Shown here: positions 25,118 to 34,445 of the stretch, in pieces
Layout of the letters: every line of letters starts with the position of its first letter
Position numbering within the stretch: position 1 is the first letter of the stretch
Source: Bacteroidales bacterium
Lineage (GTDB): Bacteria > Bacteroidota > Bacteroidia > Bacteroidales > UBA932
Assembly (NCBI GenBank): GCA_017454335.1
Contig: JAFTDE010000006.1
Coordinates: 62,001 to 126,000, forward strand
Length of the DNA stretch: 64,000 bases
Reading direction: 5' to 3'
Made by a program: the position numbers and the translations under genes
Notes under the pieces: generated by a model
Databases searched by the model: none
Told to the model about the DNA's origin: nothing
What the model saw: only the letters and a program-made list of their open reading frames with translations

Positions 25118-27064
25118 CTACAGGGGGATGGTGACGACGAAGCGGGCGCCGCTCTTCGGCCCCGCGGCACCCTTGACAGCACCTCCGGCATCCGCCCCGG
25201 CAGCGCCTCCCGGGTAGGAAGTGTCCAGGAAGATCTCGCCGCCGATGTTGTCGGCGATGACCCGGCAGATGTTCAGGCCCAGGCCCGTTCCCTCTACCTT
25301 GTGATCCAGCATGACAAAACGCTCAAAAATGCGTTCGGCCTTGTCCGGGGGAATCCCGGGCCCGGAGTCGCTCACCGAGAAGGTCACCCGGCCCGGGTGC
25401 TCGGCCAGCGAGGTTTCCAGGCGGATGAATCCTTCGCTCGTGTGCTTGCAGGCATTGGACAGCAGGTTGACCAGCAACTGCTGGACCCGTCCGCCGTCCG
25501 TTTCCACCTGCATCCCCTCCGGCAGCCCGTTCACGAACTCCATCGTGACGCCCGGCTGGCAGCGGTGCTCGGTGGTCTTGATCGCCATCCGGCACAGCTC
25601 CGCCAGGTCCGCGGGGGCCTTCGTGATCTTGTAGCGCCCGTTCTCGACGTCGGAGATGTTCAGGATGTCCCCGATCAGCATCGTCAGCATCTGCGCGTTG
25701 TTGGTCACGTACGACAGGTACTCGGCCTTTTCCTCCTCGGTGTTGCAGCCGTCCGGCAAGGCCAGCAGCTGCGCGAATCCCAGCACGGCGTTCAGCGGGG
25801 TGCGTACCTCGTGGCTCATGTTCTGGATGAACATGGTCTTCATCCGGTTCGCATGTTCGGCCTGCAGGCGGGCTTTCTCTTCCTGCCTCTCCTTGCGCCG
25901 CATCAGCATCGAGACCGCCACCGCAGCGGTCAGCAGCAGTATCGCGAACAACTCCAGCAGCAGGCGCCGGTTCCGCTGGAAGAATCCCGGCGGCCGCCCG
26001 TACACGACAGCGTTCCGGGGGATCAGCGAGGTGTCCATGCCGAAATGCTCCATGCTGGCCCAGTTCACGGTCGGGTAGGCCGCCTCGAAGCAGATGAAAG
26101 GCATGCCGCGCGGGGCGATGCCCTCGTCCAGCACGTCGGTGATCCGGGACATCATGGTCTGTTTGTACAGCTCGTGGTCGTAGGTGTAATACCCCGTGAG
26201 GTTCTTGTTCATCTCCATGTCGGCACCGAAGATGTCGAAGACCGGGATGGCGGCTTCGATGATATGGCCGACGTTCCGGCGGGCCGAGATCGCCTCCTGG
26301 TATCCCTTGTGCGTCAGCCAGGACCCGAACAGCACGCCCGTCCGGGCGGGATTGCGGGCCTCCAGCATGGCGATCAGTTCCTCGGTGCTGTGCTGGTAGG
26401 AATAGAAAGCTTCGTAGGCCAGCTCCGGCTGCTTCTCCGCCAGGTAGTTCTCCAGGCGGACCTGCTGTTCCCGGCACTGGAAGTTTTCGCCGGAGATGAA
26501 GACCAGCGTATCCATGTCGGGAATCAGCGTCTGCATCAGCTCGACCGTCTCCGCGATGCAGGAAGGGGTCTGGACCAGGGTCAGGTTCGCCCGGTCGTGG
26601 CGGATCAGGTCGATGATGGGGTGGCGGGCGGCATCGTGGTCGACCCCGCCCCGGAGCGTGTAGGGCTTGTCGCAGTAGTAGTCGTTCTCACCGGCCAGGA
26701 TGAGCGGCGTCCCGGGCCACTGGGCCTGGATGTCTTCCGCCAGCATGAACCCGGCACATCCGACCAGGACCGTCAGGTCCGGGCCTTCGCTGCCGAAGGG
26801 CTCGAAGATCTCCTGCTTGCGCTCTTCCAGTTCCTCCAAACCTGACAGCATCGTCATGCGCAGCACGGAGGAATAGACCTGCAGGTCGCCGCGTATGGAC
26901 TCCAGTTCGTAGATGGGAGCCAGCATGTCCCGGGACCAGTCACTGGCCTCGGCGTGGGTGCAGATGACAAGGATATTCTTCGGATCCAGGTGCTCGGGTT
27001 CGGCCGCCGGTGCGACGGCGGCACAGCCCAGCAGCAACAGGCAAAGCAGGGTTTTGGTTCGCAT
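25118..27064 (-). CDS. Sensor histidine kinase with periplasmic ligand-binding domain
   Basis: 648 residues. A signal peptide (1-20) leads to a ~330-residue periplasmic domain resembling ABC-type substrate-binding folds (LTVLVGCAGFMLAEDIQ, VFISGENFQCREQQ). One membrane helix follows (about 366-387), then HisKA with phosphoacceptor His418 (NMSHEVRTPLNAVLGF) and HATPase_c with the N box (NLLSNACKH), DSGPGIPP and GTGLGLNI. It phosphorylates itself and then a receiver, probably the single-domain receiver at 29100 (inference). The kinase half is closely paralogous to that of the divergent gene at 27125. A Gly/Ala-rich insertion near the C-terminus (GGAAGADAGGAVKG) is unusual. Confidence 0.88.
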   Translation of the reverse strand: MRTKTLLCLLLLGCAAVAPAAEPEHLDPKNILVICTHAEASDWSRDMLAPIYELESIRGDLQVYSSVLRMTMLSGLEELEERKQEIFEPFGSEGPDLTVLVGCAGFMLAEDIQAQWPGTPLILAGENDYYCDKPYTLRGGVDHDAARHPIIDLIRHDRANLTLVQTPSCIAETVELMQTLIPDMDTLVFISGENFQCREQQVRLENYLAEKQPELAYEAFYSYQHSTEELIAMLEARNPARTGVLFGSWLTHKGYQEAISARRNVGHIIEAAIPVFDIFGADMEMNKNLTGYYTYDHELYKQTMMSRITDVLDEGIAPRGMPFICFEAAYPTVNWASMEHFGMDTSLIPRNAVVYGRPPGFFQRNRRLLLELFAILLLTAAVAVSMLMRRKERQEEKARLQAEHANRMKTMFIQNMSHEVRTPLNAVLGFAQLLALPDGCNTEEEKAEYLSYVTNNAQMLTMLIGDILNISDVENGRYKITKAPADLAELCRMAIKTTEHRCQPGVTMEFVNGLPEGMQVETDGGRVQQLLVNLLSNACKHTSEGFIRLETSLAEHPGRVTFSVSDSGPGIPPDKAERIFERFVMLDHKVEGTGLGLNICRVIADNIGGEIFLDTSYPGGAAGADAGGAVKGAAGPKSGARFVVTIPL

Positions 27065-27111
27065 AACATGTCAAGATAGCAAAAATGTATGAAACAAACG
27101 CAACTTTTTCG

Positions 27112-27119
27112 TATATTTG
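27112..27119 (+). promoter_or_regulatory. Promoter giving a near-leaderless kinase mRNA
   Basis: TATATTTG matches the -7 consensus and ends only five bases before the ATG at 27125, so transcription would start at or next to the start codon. It also argues against the in-frame ATG at 27089. Confidence 0.5.
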
Positions 27120-27124
27120 ACTCA

Positions 27125-29098
27125 ATGAAGAAATGGATCCTGCTGGTTTTCTGTCTGCTGACGGCATTCACCCTGCCGCTGGCCGCCCAGACCAACGTCT
27201 ACGGAATCGACGACGAGTGCTACCGTTATTTCCTGGAGGCGGAATCCCTGCTGAACCGCTGGGACATCAGGGACCCGGAGGCCTTCGACCGGGCTGTGTC
27301 CGCACTGTACAGGACCGCCGTGGAGAAAGGCGACAACAAGGCCCTGGTGATCTACTACGTGCAGATGATGAAGCGCGCCACCCACACCCCCAATATCTCC
27401 GACGAGGAAGTGGATGCCGCGCGCGAGCAGCTGTGCACCCATGCGAAGGCGCTGGGATACAAGCAGTACTACTACTACGGCTACGAACTGACCCAGAGCC
27501 ACTACTACAGCCGCAACAAGATCGCCAAGGCGATGGAGTTGCTGACGGAACTGCAGGACAAGGCGCTGGCCGAGCAGGACGATTACGGCCTGTGGACCAG
27601 TGCGCGCTACCTCAGCATCCTGTACATCGCCATGAACGACTACCAGTCGGCCAAGGGCTATCTCCTGCGGGCGGTGGACGTGTTCAACCGGACCGATGAC
27701 CCGACCCTGCTGCGGCAGTCGTCCGCCCGACAGCTCATGGACCTGTCGGACTGCTATCCCCTGCACAGCGACTCCACCCGCTTCTTCATCACGGAGGGTT
27801 TGAAGCATTCCGTCACGCTCGCCGACACCCTGCGCTGCGAATACTACCTGGCCAAACTGGCTGCCGCCGACCGGGATGAGAAGGCGTTCCGCCAGCACCG
27901 GGACTTCTGCCTGGCTTCCCCCTCTTTCACCGAAGGGACGTATCCCGGCAGCCGGGCTTTCTTCGAAGCCATCGAAGCCCTGATGCACGGCAACCCCGAC
28001 CGGCACAAGGCCGCCTTCGACAACGTGGCCCGCCTCGCCGACCGCCGCTACGTCGCCGACCTGGCGGAGGAGTTCGGATACTATGAAGTCTCCTCGCACG
28101 TGCACCATCTCATGGTCCTGCAGCTGGAAAAGTCCATCTCCACCACGAATGCCATGCGGCTGGCCGAAATGAACGCACGGATGGAGAACCACTCCCTGAC
28201 AGCCGACCTGGCCAAGACCTCGCGCGCCGTCACGAACATCTCGCGCCTGGTGGTCGCCCTGGTCGTGATCATCCTGCTGGCCTCCCTGCTGTTCGCCGGG
28301 CTGCACATCCGCAACCTGCGCCGCCGCCGTGCCGAAGACGAAAAGCACATCGCCGAACTCCAGGACGCGAACGATCGCGTACGCCTGGCCGATGCGGCCA
28401 AGACCCGCTTCCTGCAGAACATGAGCCACGAGATCCGCACCCCGCTGAACGCGATCATGGGATTCTCCCAGCTGCTGACCCTGCCGGACGGCTGCAACAC
28501 CGAGGAGGAGAAGGAAGAGTTCGGCCGCTACATCATCAACAACTCGAACATGCTGACGATGCTGCTGAACGACATCCTCAGCGCCTCGCAGATGGACGCC
28601 GGAACCTACGACATCCAGATCAGCGACTGCGACGTGCATGAGGCCTGCCGGGCTGCGCTCAGCAGCGCCGAGCACCGCCTGCTGCCCGGCGTACGGATGT
28701 ACTACGCCCCCGAGACCGAGGCCCCGCTGCATTTCCGCAGCGATCCGCGCCGCGTCCAGCAGATCCTGATCAACTTCCTGACCAACGCCTGCAAGCACAC
28801 GGAAAAGGGCGAGATCTGCCTGGTCAGTTCGCTGACCGCCAACCCCGGCCAGATGACCTTCACCGTCACCGACACCGGCACCGGCGTGCCCGACGACCAG
28901 GCCGAGAAGATCTTCGACCGCTTCACCAAACTGAACGAGTTCGTGCAGGGCACGGGCCTGGGCCTGAGCATCTGCCGCGACATCGCCACCCAGATGGGCG
29001 GGCGCGTGTACCTGGACACCAGCTACAAGGCCGGCGGTGCGCGCTTCGTCTTCACGCTGCCGCTGGAACCCCCGCAAGAGAAACAAAACAACGCATGA
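27125..29098 (+). CDS. Sensor histidine kinase with TPR-like periplasmic domain
   Basis: 657 residues from the ATG at 27125. Signal peptide (MKKWILLVFCLLTAFTLPLAAQ), then ~350 residues of helical TPR-like repeats in the periplasm (for example LLTELQDKALAEQDDYGLWT). A membrane helix at about 375-395 leads into a coiled coil (RRRRAEDEKHIAELQDAN), HisKA with His435 (NMSHEIRTPLNAIMGF) and HATPase_c (NFLTNACKH, DTGTGVPDD, GTGLGLSI). The stretch after the His box (SQLLTLPDGCNTEEEK) is almost the same as in the divergent kinase, so the two share a recent ancestor with different sensors. The receiver gene follows one base after the stop. Confidence 0.88.
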   Translation: MKKWILLVFCLLTAFTLPLAAQTNVYGIDDECYRYFLEAESLLNRWDIRDPEAFDRAVSALYRTAVEKGDNKALVIYYVQMMKRATHTPNISDEEVDAAREQLCTHAKALGYKQYYYYGYELTQSHYYSRNKIAKAMELLTELQDKALAEQDDYGLWTSARYLSILYIAMNDYQSAKGYLLRAVDVFNRTDDPTLLRQSSARQLMDLSDCYPLHSDSTRFFITEGLKHSVTLADTLRCEYYLAKLAAADRDEKAFRQHRDFCLASPSFTEGTYPGSRAFFEAIEALMHGNPDRHKAAFDNVARLADRRYVADLAEEFGYYEVSSHVHHLMVLQLEKSISTTNAMRLAEMNARMENHSLTADLAKTSRAVTNISRLVVALVVIILLASLLFAGLHIRNLRRRRAEDEKHIAELQDANDRVRLADAAKTRFLQNMSHEIRTPLNAIMGFSQLLTLPDGCNTEEEKEEFGRYIINNSNMLTMLLNDILSASQMDAGTYDIQISDCDVHEACRAALSSAEHRLLPGVRMYYAPETEAPLHFRSDPRRVQQILINFLTNACKHTEKGEICLVSSLTANPGQMTFTVTDTGTGVPDDQAEKIFDRFTKLNEFVQGTGLGLSICRDIATQMGGRVYLDTSYKAGGARFVFTLPLEPPQEKQNNA

Positions 29099-29099
29099 T

Positions 29100-29525
29100 A
29101 TGACACCCCTGTACGCACAACAGCACGACTATTCCCAGTACAACGTCCTGGCGGTCGATGACATTCCGCTGAACCTGCTGCTGGTCACCAAAATGCTCTC
29201 ACGCTTCAACTTCCGCCTGCGCACCGCCGCGAACGGCCAGCAGGCCCTGGATGCCGTCGCCGCCGAGAAGCCCGACCTGATCCTGCTGGACCTGATGATG
29301 CCCGGCATCGACGGGTTCGAGGTCATCCGCCGCCTGCGTGAGGACCCCGCCACGGCCGATATCCAGATCGTCATCCTGTCCGCACTGAACTCGCAGGAAG
29401 ACGTGGTCAGGGGATTCAACGTCGGTGCGAACGACTTCATCATGAAGCCGGTCATCATGGAGAAACTGCTCAGCTGCGTGGTGACGCAGCTGCAGATCGT
29501 CAGCTCGAAATCCGCCGAGAAGTGA
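29100..29525 (+). CDS. Single-domain response regulator (CheY-like)
   Basis: 141 residues with only a receiver domain: acidic pair D20-D21 (VLAVDDIP), phosphoacceptor D64 (LILLDLMMPG), the conserved Thr/Ser position (ILSA) and Lys in FIMKPV. No DNA-binding or enzymatic output domain follows, so it must act by protein contact or phosphotransfer. It begins one base after the kinase stop and its own stop overlaps the GTG start of the next gene, so the set is translationally coupled. It could serve both neighbouring kinases; this is inference. Confidence 0.88.
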   Translation: MTPLYAQQHDYSQYNVLAVDDIPLNLLLVTKMLSRFNFRLRTAANGQQALDAVAAEKPDLILLDLMMPGIDGFEVIRRLREDPATADIQIVILSALNSQEDVVRGFNVGANDFIMKPVIMEKLLSCVVTQLQIVSSKSAEK

Positions 29526-30874
29526 TACCGCATCGTTCCCGCCTGTTCCGCCTGGCGCTGACGGCCGTCCTGCTGACGGCCGCCCTGAGTGCGGCGGCGC
29601 AGATCGTGAACCGGCTGGGCGTCAACGACAGCGTGTTCCAGCGCTGGGCCTACTGCCGGATGCAGCCCTACGACGCCGGCAACCTCGCTTTCGCGGATAC
29701 CCTCCAGAAGGTCGGCGCCGCGCGCGAGAACTACCGCTACGAGGCACTGGGCCTGGCCCTCGAGTTCCCCGTGCGCTTCGCCCAGGACGACTACGGACGG
29801 ATGGACGAAGCCGTCGCGCGGATCAAGGAACTGCTGGCCCCGTACCCCGACACGCGCGACTTCTGCTACGGGGTCATCAACGAATACTGCCAGTACCTCA
29901 TCCACATCGGACGCGCCTCGGACGCGATGCTGGAGGCCCGCGCGATGGAGCGCCAGGCCGGCGAAGAGCATAGCGACCTGGGCCGGATGTACGCCCACCG
30001 CATCATCGGGCTGATCCAGAGCTACCGCAGCAACGCGCACCTGGCCGTGCAGAATTTCACCCGCTCCGCCGAGTACTGCGTCTCCGCCCGTTTCGAGCAG
30101 GAAATCCCCAACCTGTACCTGCTGATCGCCCAGGAGTACATCCGCATGGGCGACTTCGACCGTGCCGCGGAGTTCTGCGCCCAGGCCGAAGCGTACCAGG
30201 AATACTTCCCCTCGCTGCGCGTCAAGACGCGGATGACGCGGGCGTACCTGTTCAATGCGCAGCAGGACTGGGACGGGTTCTGGAACATGTATGACGCGCT
30301 GGAAGCCGACCCGTTGTACCGCAACGTGACCGAAGATGACGAGCGCTACGGGCTGGACGTGGCCTACCTGCAGTCCCGCGGCCTGTTCCGCGAGGCCCTC
30401 GCGCGGGCGGACTCGCTGTCCACGGCTCGGGACCGGCACGAACGCAAGCACGGCATCTACGCCGCCCAGGGGAGTTTCGCGGACGCCTACGGCGAGCTGT
30501 CCCTGCTGATGTCCGCCAAGGACTCCATCTACATCAACGTCCAGAACGAGGACATGGCCATTCTGGACGCCGAGATGAACAACGCCCAGCTGCGGCAGGA
30601 CGCCGAGCGGCTGAAGGCCCGGAACCAGATCACCATCCTGCTGGGCTTCCTGGTGATGTTCGTGATCGCCTTCTTCGCCATCCTCTTCAGCCAGTGGCAG
30701 CTGCGCCAGAACCTCGACGAGATGCGCCGCAAGAACGAACAGAACCTGGAGACCCGCCGGGTGTACCATAAGATGCTGGAGTCGAAGGAGGCCGAGAACG
30801 CCACCAAACTCCAGATCCTGCAGAACAGAACCACCAACAGACTGACCGGTTATGAAGAATATCTCAATCTTTAA
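29522..30874 (+). CDS. TPR-like membrane sensor protein lacking a kinase domain
   Basis: 450 residues starting at GTG 29522, in a GTGA overlap with the receiver stop. Signal peptide (LTAVLLTAALSAAAQ), then ~320 residues of helical TPR-type repeats, one membrane helix at about residues 361-382 (ITILLGFLVMFVIAFFAILF) and a ~65-residue cytoplasmic coiled coil (LRQNLDEMRRKNEQNLETRR). The layout copies the sensor half of the upstream histidine kinase but stops before HisKA. It may modulate that system or be the remnant of a third kinase. The next small gene overlaps its last 23 bases. Confidence 0.75.
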   Translation: MIPHRSRLFRLALTAVLLTAALSAAAQIVNRLGVNDSVFQRWAYCRMQPYDAGNLAFADTLQKVGAARENYRYEALGLALEFPVRFAQDDYGRMDEAVARIKELLAPYPDTRDFCYGVINEYCQYLIHIGRASDAMLEARAMERQAGEEHSDLGRMYAHRIIGLIQSYRSNAHLAVQNFTRSAEYCVSARFEQEIPNLYLLIAQEYIRMGDFDRAAEFCAQAEAYQEYFPSLRVKTRMTRAYLFNAQQDWDGFWNMYDALEADPLYRNVTEDDERYGLDVAYLQSRGLFREALARADSLSTARDRHERKHGIYAAQGSFADAYGELSLLMSAKDSIYINVQNEDMAILDAEMNNAQLRQDAERLKARNQITILLGFLVMFVIAFFAILFSQWQLRQNLDEMRRKNEQNLETRRVYHKMLESKEAENATKLQILQNRTTNRLTGYEEYLNL

Positions 30875-31274
30875 GAATCACCGAAGCGAACTCGTCGCGC
30901 TGGCCATCTTCCTGGTCGGCGCCATCCTGTCCATGCTGGGCCTGATCCAGAAAGTCCCGCTGCTCCTGGGCATCCTGGGGGTCGTGGTGCTGGCTGCGGG
31001 CCTGTTCTACTTCTGCATCCGCTACACCTCGGAGAAGGTGTACAAGCAGTATTACAAGGACAGTTTCGAGATCGAGCACGAATCCATCGAAGAGGAACTG
31101 CGCAAGTCGATGGCGTCCCACCGCTACCAGGAGGCCGTCCTGGCGAGATGGGAAAGCGCTTGCCGAGACCTCGGGCTCGTGGACGAGCAGAAGGACTGGC
31201 TGCTGGACTTGCTGATGGATGAAAAGAGGAAGGTGGACGAGGAACTCCGCGCCGAAGGCGGAGGATATATCTGA
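30852..31274 (+). CDS. Small two-helix membrane protein, unknown function
   Basis: 140 residues. Two membrane helices (about 13-31 and 36-56) are followed by a charged helical cytoplasmic tail (SIEEELRKSMASHRYQEAVL, DEKRKVDEELRAE). I do not recognise a family. Overlap with the upstream TPR sensor gene by 23 bases suggests translational coupling and a role in the same signalling unit. A GC-rich palindrome (GGCCCGGCCGGGCC, 31279-31292) separates it from the convergent gene. Confidence 0.65.
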   Translation: MKNISIFKNHRSELVALAIFLVGAILSMLGLIQKVPLLLGILGVVVLAAGLFYFCIRYTSEKVYKQYYKDSFEIEHESIEEELRKSMASHRYQEAVLARWESACRDLGLVDEQKDWLLDLLMDEKRKVDEELRAEGGGYI

Positions 31275-31301
31275 TTCAGGCCCGGCCGGGCCGGGAATCC
31301 G

Positions 31302-31778
31302 TTAGCGGAACGAGACGTTGTTGATCTCGAAGCAGGCGCCCGCGCTGGCAACGTTCAGTTCCGGAGCCAGCAGGCACACCTTGACCTTGGTCAGGGAGCG
31401 CGCTTCCTTGGCGATGCCCTTGACCAGCAGGTGGCACTTCACGGGCACGTTGGAGGGGAAGCTGCCGGCGCTGTACTGGTCTGTATAGCTCTTGTTTCCT
31501 ACCGAAACCAAAATATCGGACAGTTCATATACGTTACCCTCATTGTCGTAGGCAACCGATCCGGCCATGCCGGTCTGGTAGATGCCGCCGACCAGATTGA
31601 TGACGGTCTCGTTCTGCGAGGAGTTGGATACCAGGAACGTCAGTTCAACGTCGCCACCGACCACGGCCGCACTCTTGAGCTGAAGCTTCAGGTTCTGGCT
31701 GGGGGCGGTGACGGTGGTCTGGCCCATGGCCACCAGGCCAAGGAGTAACGCGGAAATAAGGGTGATCAGTTTCTTCAT
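31302..31778 (-). CDS. Secreted protein of unknown function
   Basis: 158 residues with a signal peptide (MKKLITLISALLLGLVAMGQ). The mature part is beta-rich (KLQLKSAAVVGGDVELTFLV, VGGIYQTGMAGSVAYDNEGN, VPVKCHLLVKGI) and ends INNVSFR. It has the look of a small Ig-like or DUF4352-type exported domain, but I cannot assign a family. A TATATTTG box on the minus strand at 31802-31809 gives it its own promoter, divergent from the ABC exporter. Confidence 0.7.
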   Translation of the reverse strand: MKKLITLISALLLGLVAMGQTTVTAPSQNLKLQLKSAAVVGGDVELTFLVSNSSQNETVINLVGGIYQTGMAGSVAYDNEGNVYELSDILVSVGNKSYTDQYSAGSFPSNVPVKCHLLVKGIAKEARSLTKVKVCLLAPELNVASAGACFEINNVSFR

Positions 31779-31801
31779 ATTTCGAAAAGTTGTTCAACTC
31801 A

Positions 31802-31809
31802 CAAATATA
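31802..31809 (-). promoter_or_regulatory. Promoter of the secreted protein gene
   Basis: Minus-strand TATATTTG, 24 bases upstream of the ATG at 31778. A weaker plus-strand box TAACTTTA (31822-31829) faces the ABC exporter gene at 31839. Confidence 0.5.
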
Positions 31810-31838
31810 AACAAATTTTTCTAACTTTATCGCTTGTT

Positions 31839-33650
31839 ATGAGCATCTTCGGTCTTTTCACCAAAATCAAACCTTTTGTCCGGCCTTACCGCGTCCTGGT
31901 CATCATCACGCTGGTGCTGACCCTGGTCGGGTCCCTGATGGCCCAGGTCAACGCCATCGTGCTGGACCGGACGGTCGATGCGATCAACGCCCTGATCGGG
32001 ACGGACTTCACCTGGGCGCAGGCCGCGCGGATCATGACGACCATCTGCATCGTCCTGCTGGGCAAGGAAATCATCTCCGCGCTGATCACCTTCGCGCAGA
32101 ACTACTACGGCGAGCGCATGCGGATCTTCGTGTCGCGGGATCTCTCGCAGAGCGTCATCGAGAAGGTGCTGACCTTCCGGATGGCCTTCTTCAGCACGGA
32201 CGAGAACGCGACCGGAAAGGTCCAGGCGCGTATCGACCAGGGAGTCAGCAGCCTGTCCCGCACGGTCCAGAACTTCTTCATCGACCTGCTGCCGCTGTTC
32301 ACCAGCGCCGCGCTGGCCCTCGTCTTGATGTTCGCGGCGAACGTGTACGTCGGGCTGGTCGCCCTGGGCATCGTGCCCGTCTATTTCTGGATCACGTACC
32401 GGCAGGCGCGGCGCCTGAAGGGCTGGCGGCGGGAGATGCGCTCCCACATCGAGACGAAGAGCCAGGGCATCAAGAACATCATCGATTCGATCAACGTCAT
32501 CAAGAGTTTCAACCGCGAGCAGATCGAGAGCCGCAAGCAGCTGGACATCCAGAACCGGGTGACGGAGAACCAGATGAAGACGCGCCGGGTGGCTTTCTAC
32601 TACAACGGACTGAAGAGCTTTGTCAAGCAGATCGGCACCGTGCTGGTCATCATCCTGACGGCGTACCTGGTCCTGCGGGGATACCCCGGGATGACCATCG
32701 GTAAGATCATGTACCACGTGATGCTGTTCAGCAACGTCATCGCGCCCATCACCCAGCTGCAGCGCATCTTCGACGACGTGAACGACGCGCTGATCTATGC
32801 GGAAGGTTTCTTCGGCATCCTGGACTCCGACGAGGAGGTCGAGCCCTCGGGCGAGTACCGCCCCGCCCGGGTCCGCGGCAAGTTCGAAATCCGGCACGTG
32901 GACTTCACCTATCCCAACGGCAACAAGGCGCTGCACGACATCAACATGACCATCGAACCGGGCCGGATCACGGCGCTGGTGGGCCTGAGCGGTGCGGGAA
33001 AGAGCACGATCGTCAACCTGCTGGACAAGTTCTACGAGCCCCAGACCGGGCAGATCCTGCTGGACGGCGTAGACCTGCGCGACTGGGATACGAAGTACCT
33101 GCGGGACCACATCGGGCTGGTCCTGCAGAAAAACCACATCTTCGACGGGACCATCGAGGAGAACATCCGCTACGGCAAGCCCGACGCCACGCACGAAGAG
33201 GTGGTCGAGGCCGCGAAGAAGTCATTCCTGTACGACCAGGTGATGGCCCTGCCGCTGCAGTTCGGAAACAAGGCCACCGACCTGTCCGGCGGCCAGCAGC
33301 AGCGCGTCGCCATCGCCCGGATGTTCCTCAAGAACCCGCCGGTGATCTTCCTGGACGAGCCCACCGCCTCGCTGGACGCGATCGCGACCGAGCAGATCAA
33401 GAACAGCATCGACGCCATCAAGAAGGACCGCACAGTGATCATCATCTCGCATTCCATCTCGCAGATCATCGATTCGGACATCGTGTACGCCCTGCAGGCC
33501 GGCCGTGTGGAACAGTCCGGCGATCCCGACTCGGTCTACCGTCAGGGCGGCGTGTACAAGGATATCGTGGATGCTTCCGCCCGCAGTCTCAACATCGAGA
33601 AACTCGCCCGGACCCTCGACAACGACGGAGACGGAAAGATGTTCAACTGA
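31839..33650 (+). CDS. ABC exporter, fused permease and ATPase
   Basis: 603 residues: an N-terminal six-helix ABC transmembrane domain (about 1-320) fused to a nucleotide-binding domain (about 345-590). Walker A is GLSGAGKST (~residue 382), the ABC signature is LSGGQQQRVA (~481), Walker B is VIFLDEPTASLD (~502), and the switch His is in IIISHS. It is a half-transporter expected to work as a homodimer in the inner membrane. No substrate can be deduced: lipid A, drug and peptide exporters all share this layout. It is monocistronic, with a strong terminator 24 bases after the stop. Confidence 0.9.
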   Translation: MSIFGLFTKIKPFVRPYRVLVIITLVLTLVGSLMAQVNAIVLDRTVDAINALIGTDFTWAQAARIMTTICIVLLGKEIISALITFAQNYYGERMRIFVSRDLSQSVIEKVLTFRMAFFSTDENATGKVQARIDQGVSSLSRTVQNFFIDLLPLFTSAALALVLMFAANVYVGLVALGIVPVYFWITYRQARRLKGWRREMRSHIETKSQGIKNIIDSINVIKSFNREQIESRKQLDIQNRVTENQMKTRRVAFYYNGLKSFVKQIGTVLVIILTAYLVLRGYPGMTIGKIMYHVMLFSNVIAPITQLQRIFDDVNDALIYAEGFFGILDSDEEVEPSGEYRPARVRGKFEIRHVDFTYPNGNKALHDINMTIEPGRITALVGLSGAGKSTIVNLLDKFYEPQTGQILLDGVDLRDWDTKYLRDHIGLVLQKNHIFDGTIEENIRYGKPDATHEEVVEAAKKSFLYDQVMALPLQFGNKATDLSGGQQQRVAIARMFLKNPPVIFLDEPTASLDAIATEQIKNSIDAIKKDRTVIIISHSISQIIDSDIVYALQAGRVEQSGDPDSVYRQGGVYKDIVDASARSLNIEKLARTLDNDGDGKMFN

Positions 33651-33673
33651 TCCTTCGGAGCGGAGTTATTATG

Positions 33674-33704
33674 GCCGCCGGAGTCGCTCCGGCGGCATTT
33701 TTTT
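33674..33704 (+). terminator. Intrinsic terminator of the ABC exporter
   Basis: GCCGCCGGAG pairs perfectly with CTCCGGCGGC around TCG, followed by ATTTTTTTG. Confidence 0.92.
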
Positions 33705-33716
33705 GCCCGTCGGGGG

Positions 33717-33746
33717 TTGATATATTGTAAATTATATATATTTTTG
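33717..33746 (+). promoter_or_regulatory. Promoter of fimbrial operon 2
   Basis: -33 TTG (33717-33719), a 19-base spacer, and -7 TATTTTTG (33739-33746): a full Bacteroidetes housekeeping promoter. The start codon is at 33768, so the leader is ~16 bases. Confidence 0.7.
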
Positions 33747-33767
33747 TGAGATTGACGGAGTAGGCGC

Positions 33768-34445
33768 ATGCATCTGATTACCATCATATTGGCTCTGACG
33801 ACACTGTTTGCACCGCAGGAAAGGGATACGGTAAACGTTTCCCAAGCGGCGCAGATGCCTGTTATTGGTCTCAGTACCAATGTGTTGTACGATGTGACAT
33901 ACGTGCCCGGATACGGCCTCACCTCCATCCCCAGTTTCAGTCTCGAGTTCTATCCCGGCAAGTCCGCCCACTGGACGCTGGGCCTGGATTTCGAGACGCC
34001 GTGGTGGAAACACCCCGATTCGCACCGCTATCTGCAGATCAACAATCTGACACTGTGGACCCGGCGTTATTTTCGTACGCGCGCGTGCGAGGCGGAGCGT
34101 TTCGGCGGGCTGTACCTGCTGGGCAATCTCAATGCGGCCCGCTATGGAATCGGGTTTGACGAGAAGGGCTGGCAGGGCGAAGGACTCGGCGCCTCGCTGG
34201 GTGTGGGATACAAGTGGAGCCTGGGTCAGCGCGTCACCCTGGATGTCGGGCTTGCGGCCGGATTGTTCTGGTCCCAGTACGATCCGTACTACTGGGGGAA
34301 CGACGCCAACCGCTGGTACTACTACGACTTCCCCGGATATGCCGACGAGTTTGTTCCGCGCCGTATGCATCTGCTGTGGCTGAACGCGACCCGGGTTTAT
34401 TTCAACATCGGTTTCGACCTTTTCAAAAAGCCGAAGAGGAAATGA
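33768..34445 (+). CDS. DUF3575 outer-membrane protein of fimbrial locus 2
   Basis: 225 residues with an N-terminal signal (MHLITIILALTTLFAPQ) and a DUF3575 beta-barrel (GLSTNVLYDVTYVPGYGLT, FSLEFYPGKSAHWTLGLDFE, FNIGFDLFKK at the end). Unlike its counterpart at 6684 it lacks the OmpA-like domain and linker. It opens the second fimbrial operon, and its stop overlaps the ATG of the next gene (ATGA). Its role as outer-membrane partner of the pilus is inferred from its recurrent position. Confidence 0.85.
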   Translation: MHLITIILALTTLFAPQERDTVNVSQAAQMPVIGLSTNVLYDVTYVPGYGLTSIPSFSLEFYPGKSAHWTLGLDFETPWWKHPDSHRYLQINNLTLWTRRYFRTRACEAERFGGLYLLGNLNAARYGIGFDEKGWQGEGLGASLGVGYKWSLGQRVTLDVGLAAGLFWSQYDPYYWGNDANRWYYYDFPGYADEFVPRRMHLLWLNATRVYFNIGFDLFKKPKRK

